64,000 nucleotides of DNA from Sclerurus mexicanus (Eukaryota > Chordata > Aves > Passeriformes > Furnariidae), in the NCBI GenBank assembly GCA_013396755.1, contig VWZF01006750.1, positions 1,816,042 to 1,880,041 of the forward strand, written 5' to 3'. Positions 25,500 to 38,434 of the stretch are shown here, one piece after another (position 1 is the first letter of the stretch; every line of letters starts with the position of its first letter). Position numbers and translations under genes: made by a program. The notes below the pieces were generated by a model, which was given only the letters and a program-made list of their open reading frames with translations, made no database searches and was not told the DNA's origin.

Positions 25500-26130
25500 T
25501 GTTGCATACAGTTATAAATAGCAGACAGAAGGTGAGTGGAAAATGACAAAACAAGTTTATTCTGAAGTCTAACATAAAACACTACAGGCTAAATATGTAC
25601 AGGGAATTACACAAACAAGTGTTGAACTATATACACATGTTATAACAGAAGGAAAGACATTTCATACATGCAAGGAAAATCTTCCCAAAATAACTTCAGT
25701 GAAAATGCCTACTTATCCTTAACTAAAGTAGCAATCTAAGAGGCCAGAGAAAGCAGTAGCTTTCTCTGGAGACTGCCTTCTTCCTGAACGTAGTCTCTTG
25801 GTACTTTCCCAGGCTGTAGAGGATTTTCTGCAAGCTTCTCTTCTCCTGTATCTTCTCAGTCCTTTTGGCACTGCTACAGTACCCAGGAATCAGTACCTAG
25901 GTAAGTCTGTCTCATCTCTAGATGTGCGGGCAATATAGATGAGTTTGCCAAGCTGGGCTGGGTCCTTCCTCAGAGCAACCAGTTGTACCAGCTGGTCTCT
26001 TCAGGCACCTTCCAGGCCCATATTTCAATTACTATCTTGTCCCTTTCAGAAGATTGTCATTTCAACTCAGTGACTCACAGCAATCCGCCAAGTTCTTAGG
26101 CTGGATTCCTGGTACAAAATAAATGTTACA
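25500..26130 (-). other. possible solo LTR or transcript 3' end
   Basis: This moderately GC-richer block is bounded by TGTTGCA at 25500 and TGTTACA ending at 26130, giving the TGT...ACA ends that retroviral LTRs have. It contains an antisense poly-A signal (TTTATT at 25556-25561, AATAAA on the minus strand) about 55 bp from the left edge, where a minus-strand LTR would have its R/U5. Against this, the flanks show no target-site duplication and I recognise no LTR family. It could equally be the 3' end of a minus-strand transcript or unique sequence. Confidence 0.2.
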
Positions 26131-29100
26131 AGACTTGGACTATCAGATACCATGATGCATTGAAACTGCCATCCTCAGTTTCCATAGAGATGCCATACGG
26201 ATGCCTCCTCAGGTCTGTCGGTCCCCAGATAGAGCAGCACTCACATTGCAGAAAGAAAACTGTACTAAATCTGTGCCTTGTCTACACAAGCAAAGCAAAG
26301 GCAGTAGTAATTTAATATTTGTTTTCTTTTGTTCAGGAGTGGAAGATCTTTACAGAGTTTTGATTATATTGCAAAATACCTTTCAAAAAATAGTCATAAA
26401 CTAGCAATACCAATATGCAGCACTCAAAAGCTAACCAGAAAAAACATTGATTAATTTGACATGAACTATTAAGTTTGGAAAATGGTATCTATAAGGCACA
26501 AAGTAAAATTACAGAAGATTTCTTGAATAGGAATCAGTTAGTGATTCACTAGTCTTAGACAGCCTTTGCAATGAATCATTTCCTACAGCTGAATCCTCTT
26601 TCCAGGTGTGATTCTGCTAGATGATTTAAATAGGACCCAGTCCTGGATTAGACACATCTGATACCTTACCTGACAAAGTTTTCAGACAAAAGACTTCAAA
26701 AGAACTTCAGAAAATGGAGCAGAGCAAGTTTAGGAATATATTATTTCAAGAAAAATTTGTTTTCAAAGTCCATCAGCTTTGGTACTAGAGATAGCTTATG
26801 CCTTAAAATGCAAGAATTATATCTCCCCCAAAAAGTGCTTACATGTTTAATGTAACTATGTTCATATCTATAAACATGAATAATTTAAAATCCAAAATTC
26901 TTACACCTCTTAATATCCAGGACTTTTGTAATATCCTACACTTGGGTGTGAGCAATGCAGAGAATCCTCTTATGCCACATTTAAATGCATCACTTTTCAG
27001 ATTTGTTAAATATCTCTTCAGTTATTATGAAGAACAGCAAATGTGAATGAGAACAAGAATGCTCACCTTCTCTTAACCACTCATGACTTACAGATATCTA
27101 ATATGTCACCTCCACTCACCTTCTCTGAACAAACCCAGGTATTCATACCTTTGTCAGGTAGAAGCTTGACATACAACTAATAACTTACCTCATTCATCCC
27201 AAGACCTTGTGTTTCCCCCTTAGATCTTTTTTATAATAAAGTTATCCACTCCCTTTGTGGTAAGGTGCATCAAGTGGCATATATTTGTATGTTGTTTTTG
27301 CAATGTTTAGTTTTGTTTCCTCTTACAATTATTTATAAGTGCCACCATTTTCTTTTGTTATAGTAGTATATCAATATCATACATTAAAGAGAATATTCAT
27401 TGAATCATTCATTACAATCTGAGTGTGGTTATGCAAATTATAATTCTTATAATTCTTGCAATGTACATAACTTCACATTTACTAACACTTCTATTAGTTT
27501 AAAATTGGTATTTTTCATAATTCTTCTCATATTGATCTATACTTGATTACTTGTCTATACTTGAATAATCCAAGTATTATCATCCTACTTACTCTCCATA
27601 TCTTGCCACAAGACTCAGAATAGATCTGACCTAGGCATAGGATGAAGCTCAAGGGAAAAAAAATGATCCCTGTAATAAAAGAGTGCATATTAATGCCTGC
27701 CCTTGAAGATGCCATGGCTTACCAGACAGCTTTGGTTCTGACATTCAGAATTCTACTTTACTGTGTTAATAAAGTTGTTTTATCCCAGGGGGATTTTTCT
27801 GGAAAACTTCCAACCTACTCTCTCAAAATATCTGAGGCAAATGCCACAATGAGCTTTCAGACTGGCTGCCAAATGGATCCTGTGAAGGGTTGCAGTCCAC
27901 TGTACAGACCTACAGCTCACCAGCTAATGATGGACATGAGGGTGACAAAATCTTCTCTTGAATGCATGAACACAGAGATGACACACCAACAGGGGACCAG
28001 ATATTTCCTTTATCAATCCCATAGAGTCCTGCTTACAGCACAGACATGGTGACACTTGGGAACCTCACTCCAAATGCAACAAGGGTACTGTAATGGGGGC
28101 TTCCTCTTTCAATTTCTCTCTTTTTTTGAAGATGTTAATTCACCATTTGGAAAATCAGTTGCAAATACATATGTTTGAAAGTAGCTTTTACAAAAGATTT
28201 GGAATGTATTTTCTGAACAATATACTATTCAGTGTGAAAGCAATTATACTGTTTAATGTACAAGTATTAACTTTATTTTACTATAAAGCTACCTTTCCTA
28301 TTTCCTAGATTGTGTCTTTACTGACATTTGTGCTTTTGGGTGGATATCAAAATTCAATTAACAATGCAGAAAATTAACATTGCAGACCTATAGTAAAGAA
28401 AATTATTTTAAATCTGCTAGAGAAAAAAATCAATACTGACTTTGCATTTCAAAGTTACTAGTTTATTATAAAAAGATTGATGATCTGCAGATAGAAATCC
28501 TCCAGACAAGATAACCAACTGTTCTTAAACCCTCAAACCTATTTTTAAATCCTATAAAGGAGTAAAACACCTCCTAAAATTACTTTCATTACATTTTCAT
28601 CTCCTAAGTAGTTTTTTAGTTTCCATTCACTTATTTAAGAATTTCAAAAAACCTGACCACACTGAAGTCAAATTAGTACAGTCTCCAAAAAAAGGGTACA
28701 GCTTTCCAAAGTAGGCAATTTTCCCCACTTTCTTTTCAGACACTGAACTAATGATTTATCCTGGTTTAGTAATCTGATTTACTTTAAAGATGTGTTGGTT
28801 TTTACTCACGGTAAATTCTTTAAACAGATTATTGGAAGTTATGTCTAAACATATGCTGTCATGGTTTCAAGTTTAAGTTTTAATATGTTTGCCTTTACAA
28901 AGAGAGATGTATGCAAAGGCAGTCAAATTGCAGTAAAACACGTATCTTAAATAAATGATTAATTTATTCTGCTCCACAGTCAGCAGTTATGACAGTCTTG
29001 CAATCCGTAGTGCATGCACAGTGATGTATGGAAAAACCTGTACCAAGGCATATTTTGTAGGATGGCCTCAGTTGTATATCAGCTTCCCTAATGGAAATCT

Positions 29101-32100
29101 AGACACGAAAAATATTCTAGGTAACACACTTAGCTTAATAGGATATCCAGTTTACAGATCAGCTCAGTTAGTTCTGTAAAAGATAAGCTATTTATCTAGG
29201 TTTCACTTACAGATCAAAGAGTGTGGTTAAAAACAAAGCCATCTAGCTGGCTTTTTAAGAGATCCTGTAAACTGTTGTCTGAGAAATAGTTGCTAATAGT
29301 GACAACTCCTAAATTTAATGATGTTTGCATTCCAAGACAGGTAGTTACTTTTTCCAAAATTTGAACATAATACGGACTTCTTACTCAGAACTTTATTTTG
29401 ATGTATAAAAGCACTCAGAAAGTAAATTCCAAGACTGAATAAGAAAATAGGACAGAAACACTGAAAAAGTATAATTCATTTTAACCATAGTTGTTTTATC
29501 CTCATTTATTCTCTTCCAAGTCCACAATATAGAGAAGAAACAACAGAAATAAAATGTGTTCTTTGAAAGGCAATTTAAAGGACAAATAGCAAGGTATGGT
29601 TTCTGTTGGAATGAAAAATTGAATTATTACTTACAATGTAAGATGATCACATCATAAAAGTGCTATATAGAGTCCTCAGAAATATATAATCAGATTTAGG
29701 GAAAAAAAAGAAAAAAAGCTATGGACATTTGTTCCGTGGTTCCTCAGTACCAGGCATTCCACAGTACAGTACAGATGATCCAGCACATAAAACCATGATC
29801 AAAGGTGAGTTGCAAATTTGAGACATGAGTTTTTTGTTTACTCCAACAGCAATCAGCATGAGTGTGTCACCTCTTGGGCCAAGCATGTGAAAAGCAAATC
29901 ATGAGGGTTCTTAGAAGTTGTTGAAAATAGGAATTTCATCCACTAACAAAGTGCTGAGACAGTGTAAGGCAGAAGACAGCAAGTGACCTTGAAGACAGCA
30001 AGTAACATGACTGCAAGTAATCAATTTTTGCTTCTTCCAAAGTGTAGTTCTTCAGCAGCTGTAGAGCTTACCTTGGTATCGTGCAGCTGTACTGATTTGC
30101 TGCCTAAAATGACAACAAGGGAACTGTAAGTGATTCTGTAGCCCAAAACCTGCCTGCTGCAGAACAGGAGGGGAGAGGGGAGCAAATCAATGTACTCTTT
30201 TCCCCCTTAAGAATTGCAAAGTGCTGAATTTGAAACAGAAACAGATTTCTACCAAGTAGTTTACCAATGTATCTGTTATAGCAAATAGCTGTACATATCT
30301 GGCATATATTTGTCCTATCAGCCCATCCATTATGGCAATGAATGCTCAGTTTGTACAACCAAATTCCCTTTCCGTTTGGGCATGTAGGAAAATCAAAATG
30401 GGTGTGTAGGAAAATCATTTTTGAAAAGGTGATTTGAACAGTTTCATTCCCTCATGTGAGATCAGAGGTAAAAAGCCCTCACCTCTATTCATTACCACAG
30501 TACTTTTCTGCTTGACCAAGAACCAGGTGGTGCTTACCTTGCCCACATAAAACAAAGCATATTTCTCTCCAACGGTGCTGCCCTCCACCACCCAAGAGGA
30601 CACATCTGCCCTGTTTCTGCAGGAGCCCCTGGAACCTGGACCATGTAACATCGAGCACACCCACGTGGGGATGGGATTCTTACAGCTTGGTGCCTGCTCT
30701 GGCAGACCAAAACTGGCCCTCCAGAAACCAGCTCTGCCTGGATATTGCCTAGCTGTGTCTGGCAGAGATTAGAGGGCTGGGTACAGAACTACACAGACAT
30801 AATCAAGGTGTTCTTGCTCGTGCATATGGTCCCAGCAAAGGCACCTCTCTACCTTCTCAGGCCAGGGATCTAGCTAGTTAAAACCAGCCTGACATGTTTG
30901 CTGAGGCAAACATTACTGTAATGTCCTGTGGTGCCATTGCCCGAAAATGATGGTGCCGCTTCAGAGGCAGGGTTCACATGGACAGCAAAACTTTGTGGTC
31001 ACTGGAAAGAGAGACACTCAAGGGATGCTGGATAGTGTTAAGCAGGAGAGAAAGGAAAAGCTTGACATTTGTTACTCTGAAAGTGAATGAGTATAATTTC
31101 AGGTGCCCTGCAGAATTGTTTTCTTATCCCTTGCATAGGACATATGGCCCAGAGAGACACTGTGCTCCCACGTTGCACATGGAGTCAAGGATAGCCCTGG
31201 GTGTTCAGTGACACTTAGCACCCAGTTTGCTGTAGCTCACGTGTTGAGGTCCTGGCAAGCTGAGAAAAAGCTTGAGAGAAAGCTGTGATCCTAGAATAAC
31301 GAAAGCAGCTTCTTCTAGGACATCTATATAGAGTGGAAAAGGGAATGGCACAGATACTCCTCACCCTGTAAAACCCCAACAAGTAAGCCTGTATGACACA
31401 GTGGAGCTAAGCAAATGCATCAGCCAATGTCCGAGAGAAATTTAGTTATATTTGTGCAGCTTTGTGCCCAAACCATGAAGCCCTGCATCCCAGTATGACC
31501 AGATGGCTGAGAGTAGTCTGCAACCACCAAAGCCTTTACATACACTTGTTTTAATCATGCTGATGAGATAAGTTCTCCTCACATTTAAAGGGCTTCAAAT
31601 TTGTCTGTATTTCCTGTATCTGCCACTTATCTTTTCACAAGACTATTCCCCCATGCCCTCCAAGGGCTAAATCCATTAAAATATGCAGATGGATTGAACT
31701 GTTTCTCTGATATTTTATTTTCAAGGAGACTGCAGTCCCAGGTCACTCTGTAGCCATGGATATTCTAGGTTACTGGTGAGCACAGTTTTATGTGATAATG
31801 AAGATACCTCTGTTTGTCCAGAGACACTCTCAAATAATGGAAATCAACACAGATCCTCATTCAATAAAATAGAAATTGTCACCATTTTGCTGTGCTTCCG
31901 CCAGAGCAACATATGGTAGCACAGCTGACAAATATAATCTTTTCCTTTTTTTTTTTCATTTCACATGCACATTTCATTTTGCAGAATACTAAGACTTCAC
32001 ATAAATTGCCTGTTAACCCCTTGCAGTCACAACACTTGCTTCTTGGGCTCCCTTGAGCTTTTGAATATATGAAAGACAGTTAAAATGAAGTCAAGAGTCA

Positions 32101-34202
32101 GGGAACAGTTTATGCCTTCAACATATAGCCTACTTGCCCTTTTCACAAGGAAAATCTGCTCTTTTTTACCTTCTCCCCTACCCAAACTTTCTTTTTAGGC
32201 AGAAACAGTGTAAAGTTATATGAAAGGTTACTGATATAGTAAATACTCAATTCACTTGCTACTTCTTTAGGTGGTTTACAATGCCATGAGCTAAGTCACA
32301 CATGTCCAGCAACTTTATGTTGATGTGACTCATTTACACTGGTTGTACCAATTTGATTGTATAAAACTGAACAGTGTCCACTTTGTAGTGCCAGTTTAGG
32401 ATACTCTCTTTGTTAATCATTACATCCACACCAAAATCAGCTTCTCCCCATTCTGGTACAAAAAACTTCTTGGTGCTTGGTGGCCTTTTCTGCAGTGGGA
32501 TGCCTGCAAGGAGTCCTGTGTCTAGAGAAATTTCATGGGCTTTCCTGACTTCACCAGAACTGATTCATTCCTTTTACTCATGCTGGTTTTCAGCCCTTGT
32601 CCAGTCATCTAGGCAATACACTATGAAAATTCCACTTGTAATTGTTATGGATACAAGCAGAATTGTTTACTTGAGTTTGACAAGGGGAGGTTTGTGTCTT
32701 TGCATCTGTGTTTTTTCACAGGACCAATTGGCACCCAGTAATAAGGCTTAGGACTACAGAGGGCACACAGAGAAGGTATTTACACTGTCTCACTCTAAGA
32801 AGTAACTTTTTTTGTGTAAATTTCCCTAAGCTAATTTACTTCTACTCTGAATCACCCTATTGAGTATCCTTTCTCTCTTTGCTGAACATCCAGGGAACTC
32901 AAAGAAACTTGCACCTAATTTCTGTCTTGTCCAAGAAGCCTGAAGCTGAGCTAAATGAGTGCCATCTAATAAGGATGGCACCATTCAGAAACAGCAGTTG
33001 TGTATGGGGAAAGACTTAGAGGACTCTGAAATGGCCCAGCATGACTAAAGCAGAGAAGCTCACTGTAGGGTGAACCTGCTTGTTCCAAGGAGAATTATTT
33101 CCAAAGAATAAAACTTCTCATTTGTTTGGTTTAAAGTCAGATTAACCTCAATTACAAGTGGCTTTGTTGGTATATCTTTGCATGCATTTGCAATGTAATG
33201 TCTTGACACAGATGCAGCATGAATCAAAGCTCTGACCACTTCTTAAACACATTTGCATCCAATTTCTGAGCAGAAAAGGAAAACCTGCTTTTCACAAATG
33301 TCATTTGCTTCCTGACAGTTTGCAAAAGCACACTCGAACAAACAGTTGCTTTTAAGGACTGAGAGCACCTGCACAAGCTAAAAGGGAAGAGTGGGGGTTG
33401 AATCACAAAATTCTGACTTGCATGCTAAGTATTCCAGAACTAAAGGCTAACACCACACATTACAGGGCTGCTAATATGAAGTACAACAAAGAAATATGAA
33501 GGAAAATGCATACAGAGTAAAATCAAGGGTCAAATATGACTTGCCCAGATTAAGTCAGTTTTACGTTCTTTCCTCCATTCCAATATTAGGCCACAGTAGA
33601 ATCACCTCAAGCTGAATGGGGGCCTTTGGGCTGACTCAGTGTGTATGTTCTTATGAAGTACTGATATTTTGGGATACCTGAAAACCTGATCATTACCCAG
33701 ATTTTAAACCAATTGGAGGTAAGTTTTGCCTGGGGTAGAAAGGTAAAATACAACCTCAGTAATAGCAATCAACATCAAAATATTAGACACTATCTGAAGT
33801 CACTCATTTTAAAGGGAAAAACATTGTTGCAGAAGCCTTTGATTTTCACTTTAATAAGGGGTTTGGAACTTGCCGTTTTGTTAGCTGGAATATCTCGAGC
33901 ATTTGCTTACTTTTTATGTTGTTCATTTCACAGACTGATACTTTCATATTATATCTAAACAAATTATCAGATCCCATCTCCATGAAAAGCTGTATCGTAT
34001 TTTATTACATACTGTAAACAAAACCTTTGGGGGAAGAGGCACATTATGTCTTTTACAAATCACTGCATTTTTCCACATGTACGGTATGTTAGAAAACTGA
34101 CACAAAAGATGTGAATTGAGTTAACGAGCCCTGCTATATTTCCACCAAAATGGGCTGTTAGTTCATTTGAATAACTTTGACCTTTTCTGTTTATTGTCTT
34201 TC
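26131..34202. other. unique AT-rich sequence, no gene seen
   Basis: About 8 kb without recognisable genes or interspersed repeats. Open frames of 136 codons (27642-28052 plus), 104 codons (30104-30418 minus) and 113 codons (32410-32751 plus) do not resemble known proteins. A T11 run lies at 31946-31956. Confidence 0.45.
29972..30009. repeat. 19-bp tandem duplication
   Basis: Two adjacent copies beginning GAAGACAGCAAGT: 29972-29990 and 29991-30009, differing at a few positions near the end of the unit. The period is 19 bp. Confidence 0.85.
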
Positions 34203-34316
34203 AAAAAAAAATTTTAAAAAAAACAACAAAAAAACAAAAGAGGCAAAAAAAATAAAACCACCCCACAAAAAACCATGAACCAAAAAAACCCAACAAAAAA
34301 AATAACACAGCCAATC
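34203..34316. repeat. A-rich, A/C low-complexity tract
   Basis: About 110 bp mostly of A with C clusters, including AAACCCAACAAAAAA near 34287. It shares its core with the tracts at 12054, 36406, 50487 and 59791. Confidence 0.85.
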
Positions 34317-34879
34317 ATTATGATGACCACAAGTCTACTCAGGCACCTTGACAGCTGAATCACCATCTCACATCAAGAGATTTAGCCTTGGGCATCTGGC
34401 TCAGCTGACACACATTAGTTGGTCCTTTTTACACATTAAATGTCTTTACAGTTTTCATATTTCTTCTGTTTTTACACTCTCCAGCTCTGCATTGCTGTAG
34501 AAGGGGAAGCTAAGATATATACTGCACAAAAAATATCACTAATGCCTTGAAATTCTTTGTTCTCTTTAAGGAAATACTGACACAAGGGGGATGCTTAGGT
34601 TTAAAAACCAACCAAAAACTGCAAGTACCATATATTTGGAGAAAAACAGAATGAAAATAACAAACTGATGAAAGCACAGAACTATACAATTCCCCAGAGA
34701 GTTTCCTTTTTAGTTACACTGCAGGAAAGAAAAAAATGAGGTAAAAGCTAAAAGGACATTATGCTGTCTCCCCTCTGTACTTTGCATTACCAGGCTTTTG
34801 TTGCCTAGTGCTCTGGAAGAACTTTTTTTTTTCTAATGAGATGGGAAAAAACCTTTGGGATGCAGAAAGATTCACGCAC
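34317..34879. other. unique sequence
   Basis: Nothing recognised. Confidence 0.5.
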
Positions 34880-34960
34880 GGGCCTGATTCAGCAACCTGA
34901 CTCACTTCACATGGGAATAGTCCCAGCTGGTTTCATCTTCTAGTTATGACTTCAGTGATA
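34880..34960 (+). mobile_element. ancient amniote interspersed repeat fragment
   Basis: GGGCCTGATTCAGCAACCTG, followed by ACTCACTTCACATGGGAATA and, further on, GACTTCAGTG, follows the order of a widespread old amniote repeat abundant in turtles and crocodilians (GGGCCTGATTCTGCAA ... ACTCA ... TAGTCCC ... TTGACTTCAATGGG). The copy is short and diverged. I cannot give the family name with confidence. Confidence 0.45.
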
Positions 34961-36183
34961 GTCACTTTAGCTGGTTTACACATACAAACAAACATTATTC
35001 CAAGTGAGCAGAGACTAGACTGGAAATGTCCCACTCTGAGCTACGGCCAAATGGAAGAGAAAATGGAGGGAGATTGAAATGTGGGCACTGAAAGGTATTT
35101 TTCAAGGCAAAGCTCAAGGGAATTTTTCAATATAGTCAGAAACCTATTTAGCAGTGTCTTTGCATTTTAAAATCTTTGAAAAGAAAATGTCATTTTTCTT
35201 GGATTCTACCTCCTTGCCAAGTTTTGTATATCAGGAAGAAGAAAGAAAACATAACAGACAGAAATAAATGAAATCCCTAATACATCAGTTTCGTCTAGCC
35301 ACATTTCCTGACTGTAACCATTCATGTTTTTCTGATTTTCAAAAAGTTTTTACGCTAAACTCCACAACAAATCTTTCCTTTTTCTTCAGTCTTCCCATCC
35401 TTAGCTATGTCTTTTGCAGTCGAAGCTGGAGAATGCAAGATGCAAGATTCCTTGTATTTTTTATTAACTGAATTAATTAACAAATACAAATACTGGGAAT
35501 AAGGCTGGTAAATCTGTTTACCTGTGTTTTTTAATTTAGACTTAATAAAGGAAAACTACACTCTATTTCTTGAGAGTTAATATATCACACTCAAGTAATA
35601 TGGCATAGTTGTGTCTTGGGCTCTCTGTAGTACTGGTTATCTATGAACCAAGCAATATACAGGGGCTTATTACTTTTACTCCCCAACGTGGATGTGTCTC
35701 ACACAAGCAGGAGGCAGAAGGCAAATTTAGGCATTTTAGACCATTAGTGTGTCATGTACTTTTCAAGTCAGTGTTGATTCTGCAGGAGAATTGCCTCGGG
35801 GTGCATCTCATGCAGGCAGTAGGCTTTGTCAGAGAAATGTCTGTCTTTTCTGCTGAGCACTGAGATGGTGGGAGCAGAAAAATTCCTCTCTGTTTCTGCA
35901 ACTTCTTAGCCAAAGGTGGTTTCTTCAGTTTTCCTTAAAATGAAAAGGAGGCAAATATTGATCTTTCCATTAGCATTGGAGAAAAGTATTGCAGATCTGA
36001 AAATGGGAAAATTGAACCATCCACATGAATGTTACCGTTGTATGAACATGACAGTCTAGGACAAATGGATTTAGCCTTCCATGCTCTCCTTATTACTGAC
36101 TGCTCTAAGATTGCAATTCAAAAAGTCAGAAATAGTCTTAATTCCTGAGGACAATCTGTGTTGAACTCCATAATTCCCACTGT
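34961..36183. other. unique AT-rich sequence
   Basis: No gene or repeat recognised. Short frames at 35268-35471 and 35609-35863 (plus) are not convincing. Confidence 0.5.
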
Positions 36184-36238
36184 AAAAAAAAAAAANNNNN
36201 NNNNNNNNNNNNNNNNNNNNNNNNNNNNNNNNNNNNNN
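36184..36238. other. poly-A (12) plus assembly gap of 43 N
   Basis: Twelve A at 36184-36195 run directly into 43 N (36196-36238). The gap probably reflects an unresolved homopolymer or low-complexity stretch. Any frame translated across it contains unknown residues and should be ignored. Confidence 0.98.
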
Positions 36239-36405
36239 GTCTGAGGAAGAGAAAATTTGCAAGGCTACATGGAAGAAATATTAGAGCTTAAATGAAAAAT
36301 AACAGCATGTCTATGCTAGAGCAGGAGGGAGAGCAGTGCTCCATCTCTCTCATAATCCTGCTCAGTCATGTTGGTTTCAAGCCAGAAAATTCCCACAGTA
36401 TTCTG

Positions 36406-36557
36406 AAAAAAACAAAAACCAAAACCAACAAACAACTTCCCCCCCCACCCCCTGCCACACACACACACACAAAACCCCAACAAACTCACCCCAAAAAAAC
36501 CAAAAACCCAAACAAAGAAACAAACAAAAAACCAAACAACACCATCCAAACCAAAAA
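36406..36557. repeat. A/C-only tract with (CA)8 and C-run
   Basis: About 150 bp almost entirely of A and C. It contains a C-run cluster at about 36438-36452, a (CA)8 microsatellite at 36456-36471, and several copies of the AAACCCCAACAAA core. Its frames (36292-36579 plus, 36316-36549 minus) are low-complexity translations and not genes. Confidence 0.9.
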
Positions 36558-38099
36558 TCTTAGTATAAGAAAGTTTTGAATCTATATGTCTTCATTTTTT
36601 AAAGTACCTTCAAGGACCATTACTGGAGGTTTCCCAGTGTACTAACTGTTCATCAGGGCACTGACCTCAGTGGTCCATAACCCTAACCATGACTCTGAAT
36701 AGAAGGGCCCAGAAAGCTGTTCTGGGCTATACTGTTCAATGAGGATTGATTGCATCTCTCTATAGTACTATTCAATTAGCACATTCATTGCAAGCCCAAT
36801 ATCTCCCACAAATCAGCTCAAAGGACTTCACATACCACTATTCAACATAATCTATCAGAAGATGAACAGATCCTAAAGAGAGATCCTCAAAATCTTCTGA
36901 TTTTCAGTATTTCAATCACAGTTTTTCAATTGATGTTTCTATTTTGGGTGAAAGATGTCAATAATATAAAAAGAAACCACAAATTTTCAGAAACAAAGTT
37001 CAGCCTGTTCCGGTTGTAACTGTTCTTCTTAGATAAACAGAAAACTTCCCTAATACAGCATTTCTCAAGAACAACAGTATTTTTTTGTATTTTTTTTTTG
37101 ACAGCATGATGACAAAATTACAAAGTATTCAGCCCAGGACAGGGATAAATTACCTTATTTTCCTAGTAAATACTACTGCTATTTTCCAACTTGATATGAA
37201 TGCCAGAAAGAACTTAGACAAAATAAATATATATAGTGTAAAATAAGCCATACAGACAGCAGGGAAGTATTTTTCAGGCACCACTGGAATCTTAAATACT
37301 TAAAATGAGAAGGCCCAAATTATCAGCCAAATCCAGCTACAGGAATATGTGAGACTTTATTAACAGCTGTGAAAGCATGTTTGTAGTAGCTTTCATCTGT
37401 TTCATGTACATCTAGGTTTTCTTTCCCCAATTTATCATCTCTGCAATACTACATTGCTGCCTCCTTCCTGCGTCAGCCTCAGCAGAAGAAATTTCCCCAC
37501 CCAGCACTGCAGGGACCACCACCAAGGGTAATTGAATTTCCACACCTATTCAGCCCCAGGTCTGTGCGCTGACACTGCCAGCAGCCAGCACTGGTTTACC
37601 TCTGCAGAGAACTCGCCACTGTGCCATCGAGGGCTGATGCCAAGGGACGATGGGGTGGTTCTCATGGGGGGAAAGTATCAAGGAATAAGTAGCTTAACCT
37701 AGATAACCAATGCGTTGCAGAAAAGCACTTTGCTAGACATCATATGAACTCTATGGCTATTATTGACTTCAGCTCAGCTTAAGTCTGAAGGATACATCCA
37801 AGAGACCAAGCGTTTATTTTTGGTTTTTCTGTGAACCATTCACTCTTTTCTGTGTTGTCTGTTCCTGCATGCCCACACACCCCATTACATTTTCTTTTGA
37901 ATTTTCATTGATCTGTCAAAAGATAATCTAGAATTTTAAAAGAACACTGCCATCAGGACAGTCAAGTGATCCACACTTGACCGTAATATCTAAAGTTTAG
38001 CCTGGTAAATACATACTGTAACTGCTAAGGAAAAGTATTTGGTGCTGATGAAAAGGGATGCCTTTCTTCCCCCTTATCACCATGGCTAAATATTCCCTT
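36558..38099. other. unique sequence with a GC-richer patch
   Basis: No gene recognised. About 37445-37680 is GC-richer and contains some CpG, without a readable exon or known repeat. Confidence 0.45.
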
Positions 38100-38360
38100 T
38101 TTGTAAAACAGTTGAGCTGTTAAGTTCTATGCTAAGGCACGTACACACTTTGGAAAGGTAATTTGAAAGCGAGTTGAGCCATGACAAATAGGGACAGCTG
38201 GCCTAATTGAATCATTTGATCTAAGACAGCTCAACTTGGTTATCCTCACTGCAGCCCACATTGATATTAGCGAGTGAATCATTAGCCATGAAATCATGTC
38301 GACTTTCCCGATGCAGCGTTCTTGACATGACAGGGAACGCAGTCTGCCTTTCATTACAGC
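38100..38360. promoter_or_regulatory. possible conserved non-coding element
   Basis: Dense, complex sequence with TALE/Meis-type cores (TGACA at 38182 and TGACATGACAGG at 38323-38334), an E-box CAGCTG at 38195-38200, TAATTG at 38204, the word ATCATTTGAT at 38211-38220, and retained CpGs (38300-38340). Motif density and the lack of repeat decay are typical of developmental enhancers in vertebrates. Conservation itself cannot be seen from one genome. Confidence 0.28.
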
Positions 38361-38389
38361 ACCAATGAGTTCTTCAGTCTGTCATGAAG

Positions 38390-38434
38390 GGAGAAAAAAA
38401 AAAAAGAAAGAAAGGAAAAAAAATGAAAAAAAAT
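38390..38434. repeat. A-rich purine tract
   Basis: Runs of A with interspersed G (GAAAGAAAGGAAAA type). Low-complexity. Confidence 0.9.

Noticed and set aside
27642..28052. 136-codon plus-strand frame
   Set aside because: No domain, no convincing splice or promoter context; compatible with a chance frame.
36071..36579. Frames over the N gap and the A/C tract
   Set aside because: They contain unknown residues or are translations of low-complexity sequence.
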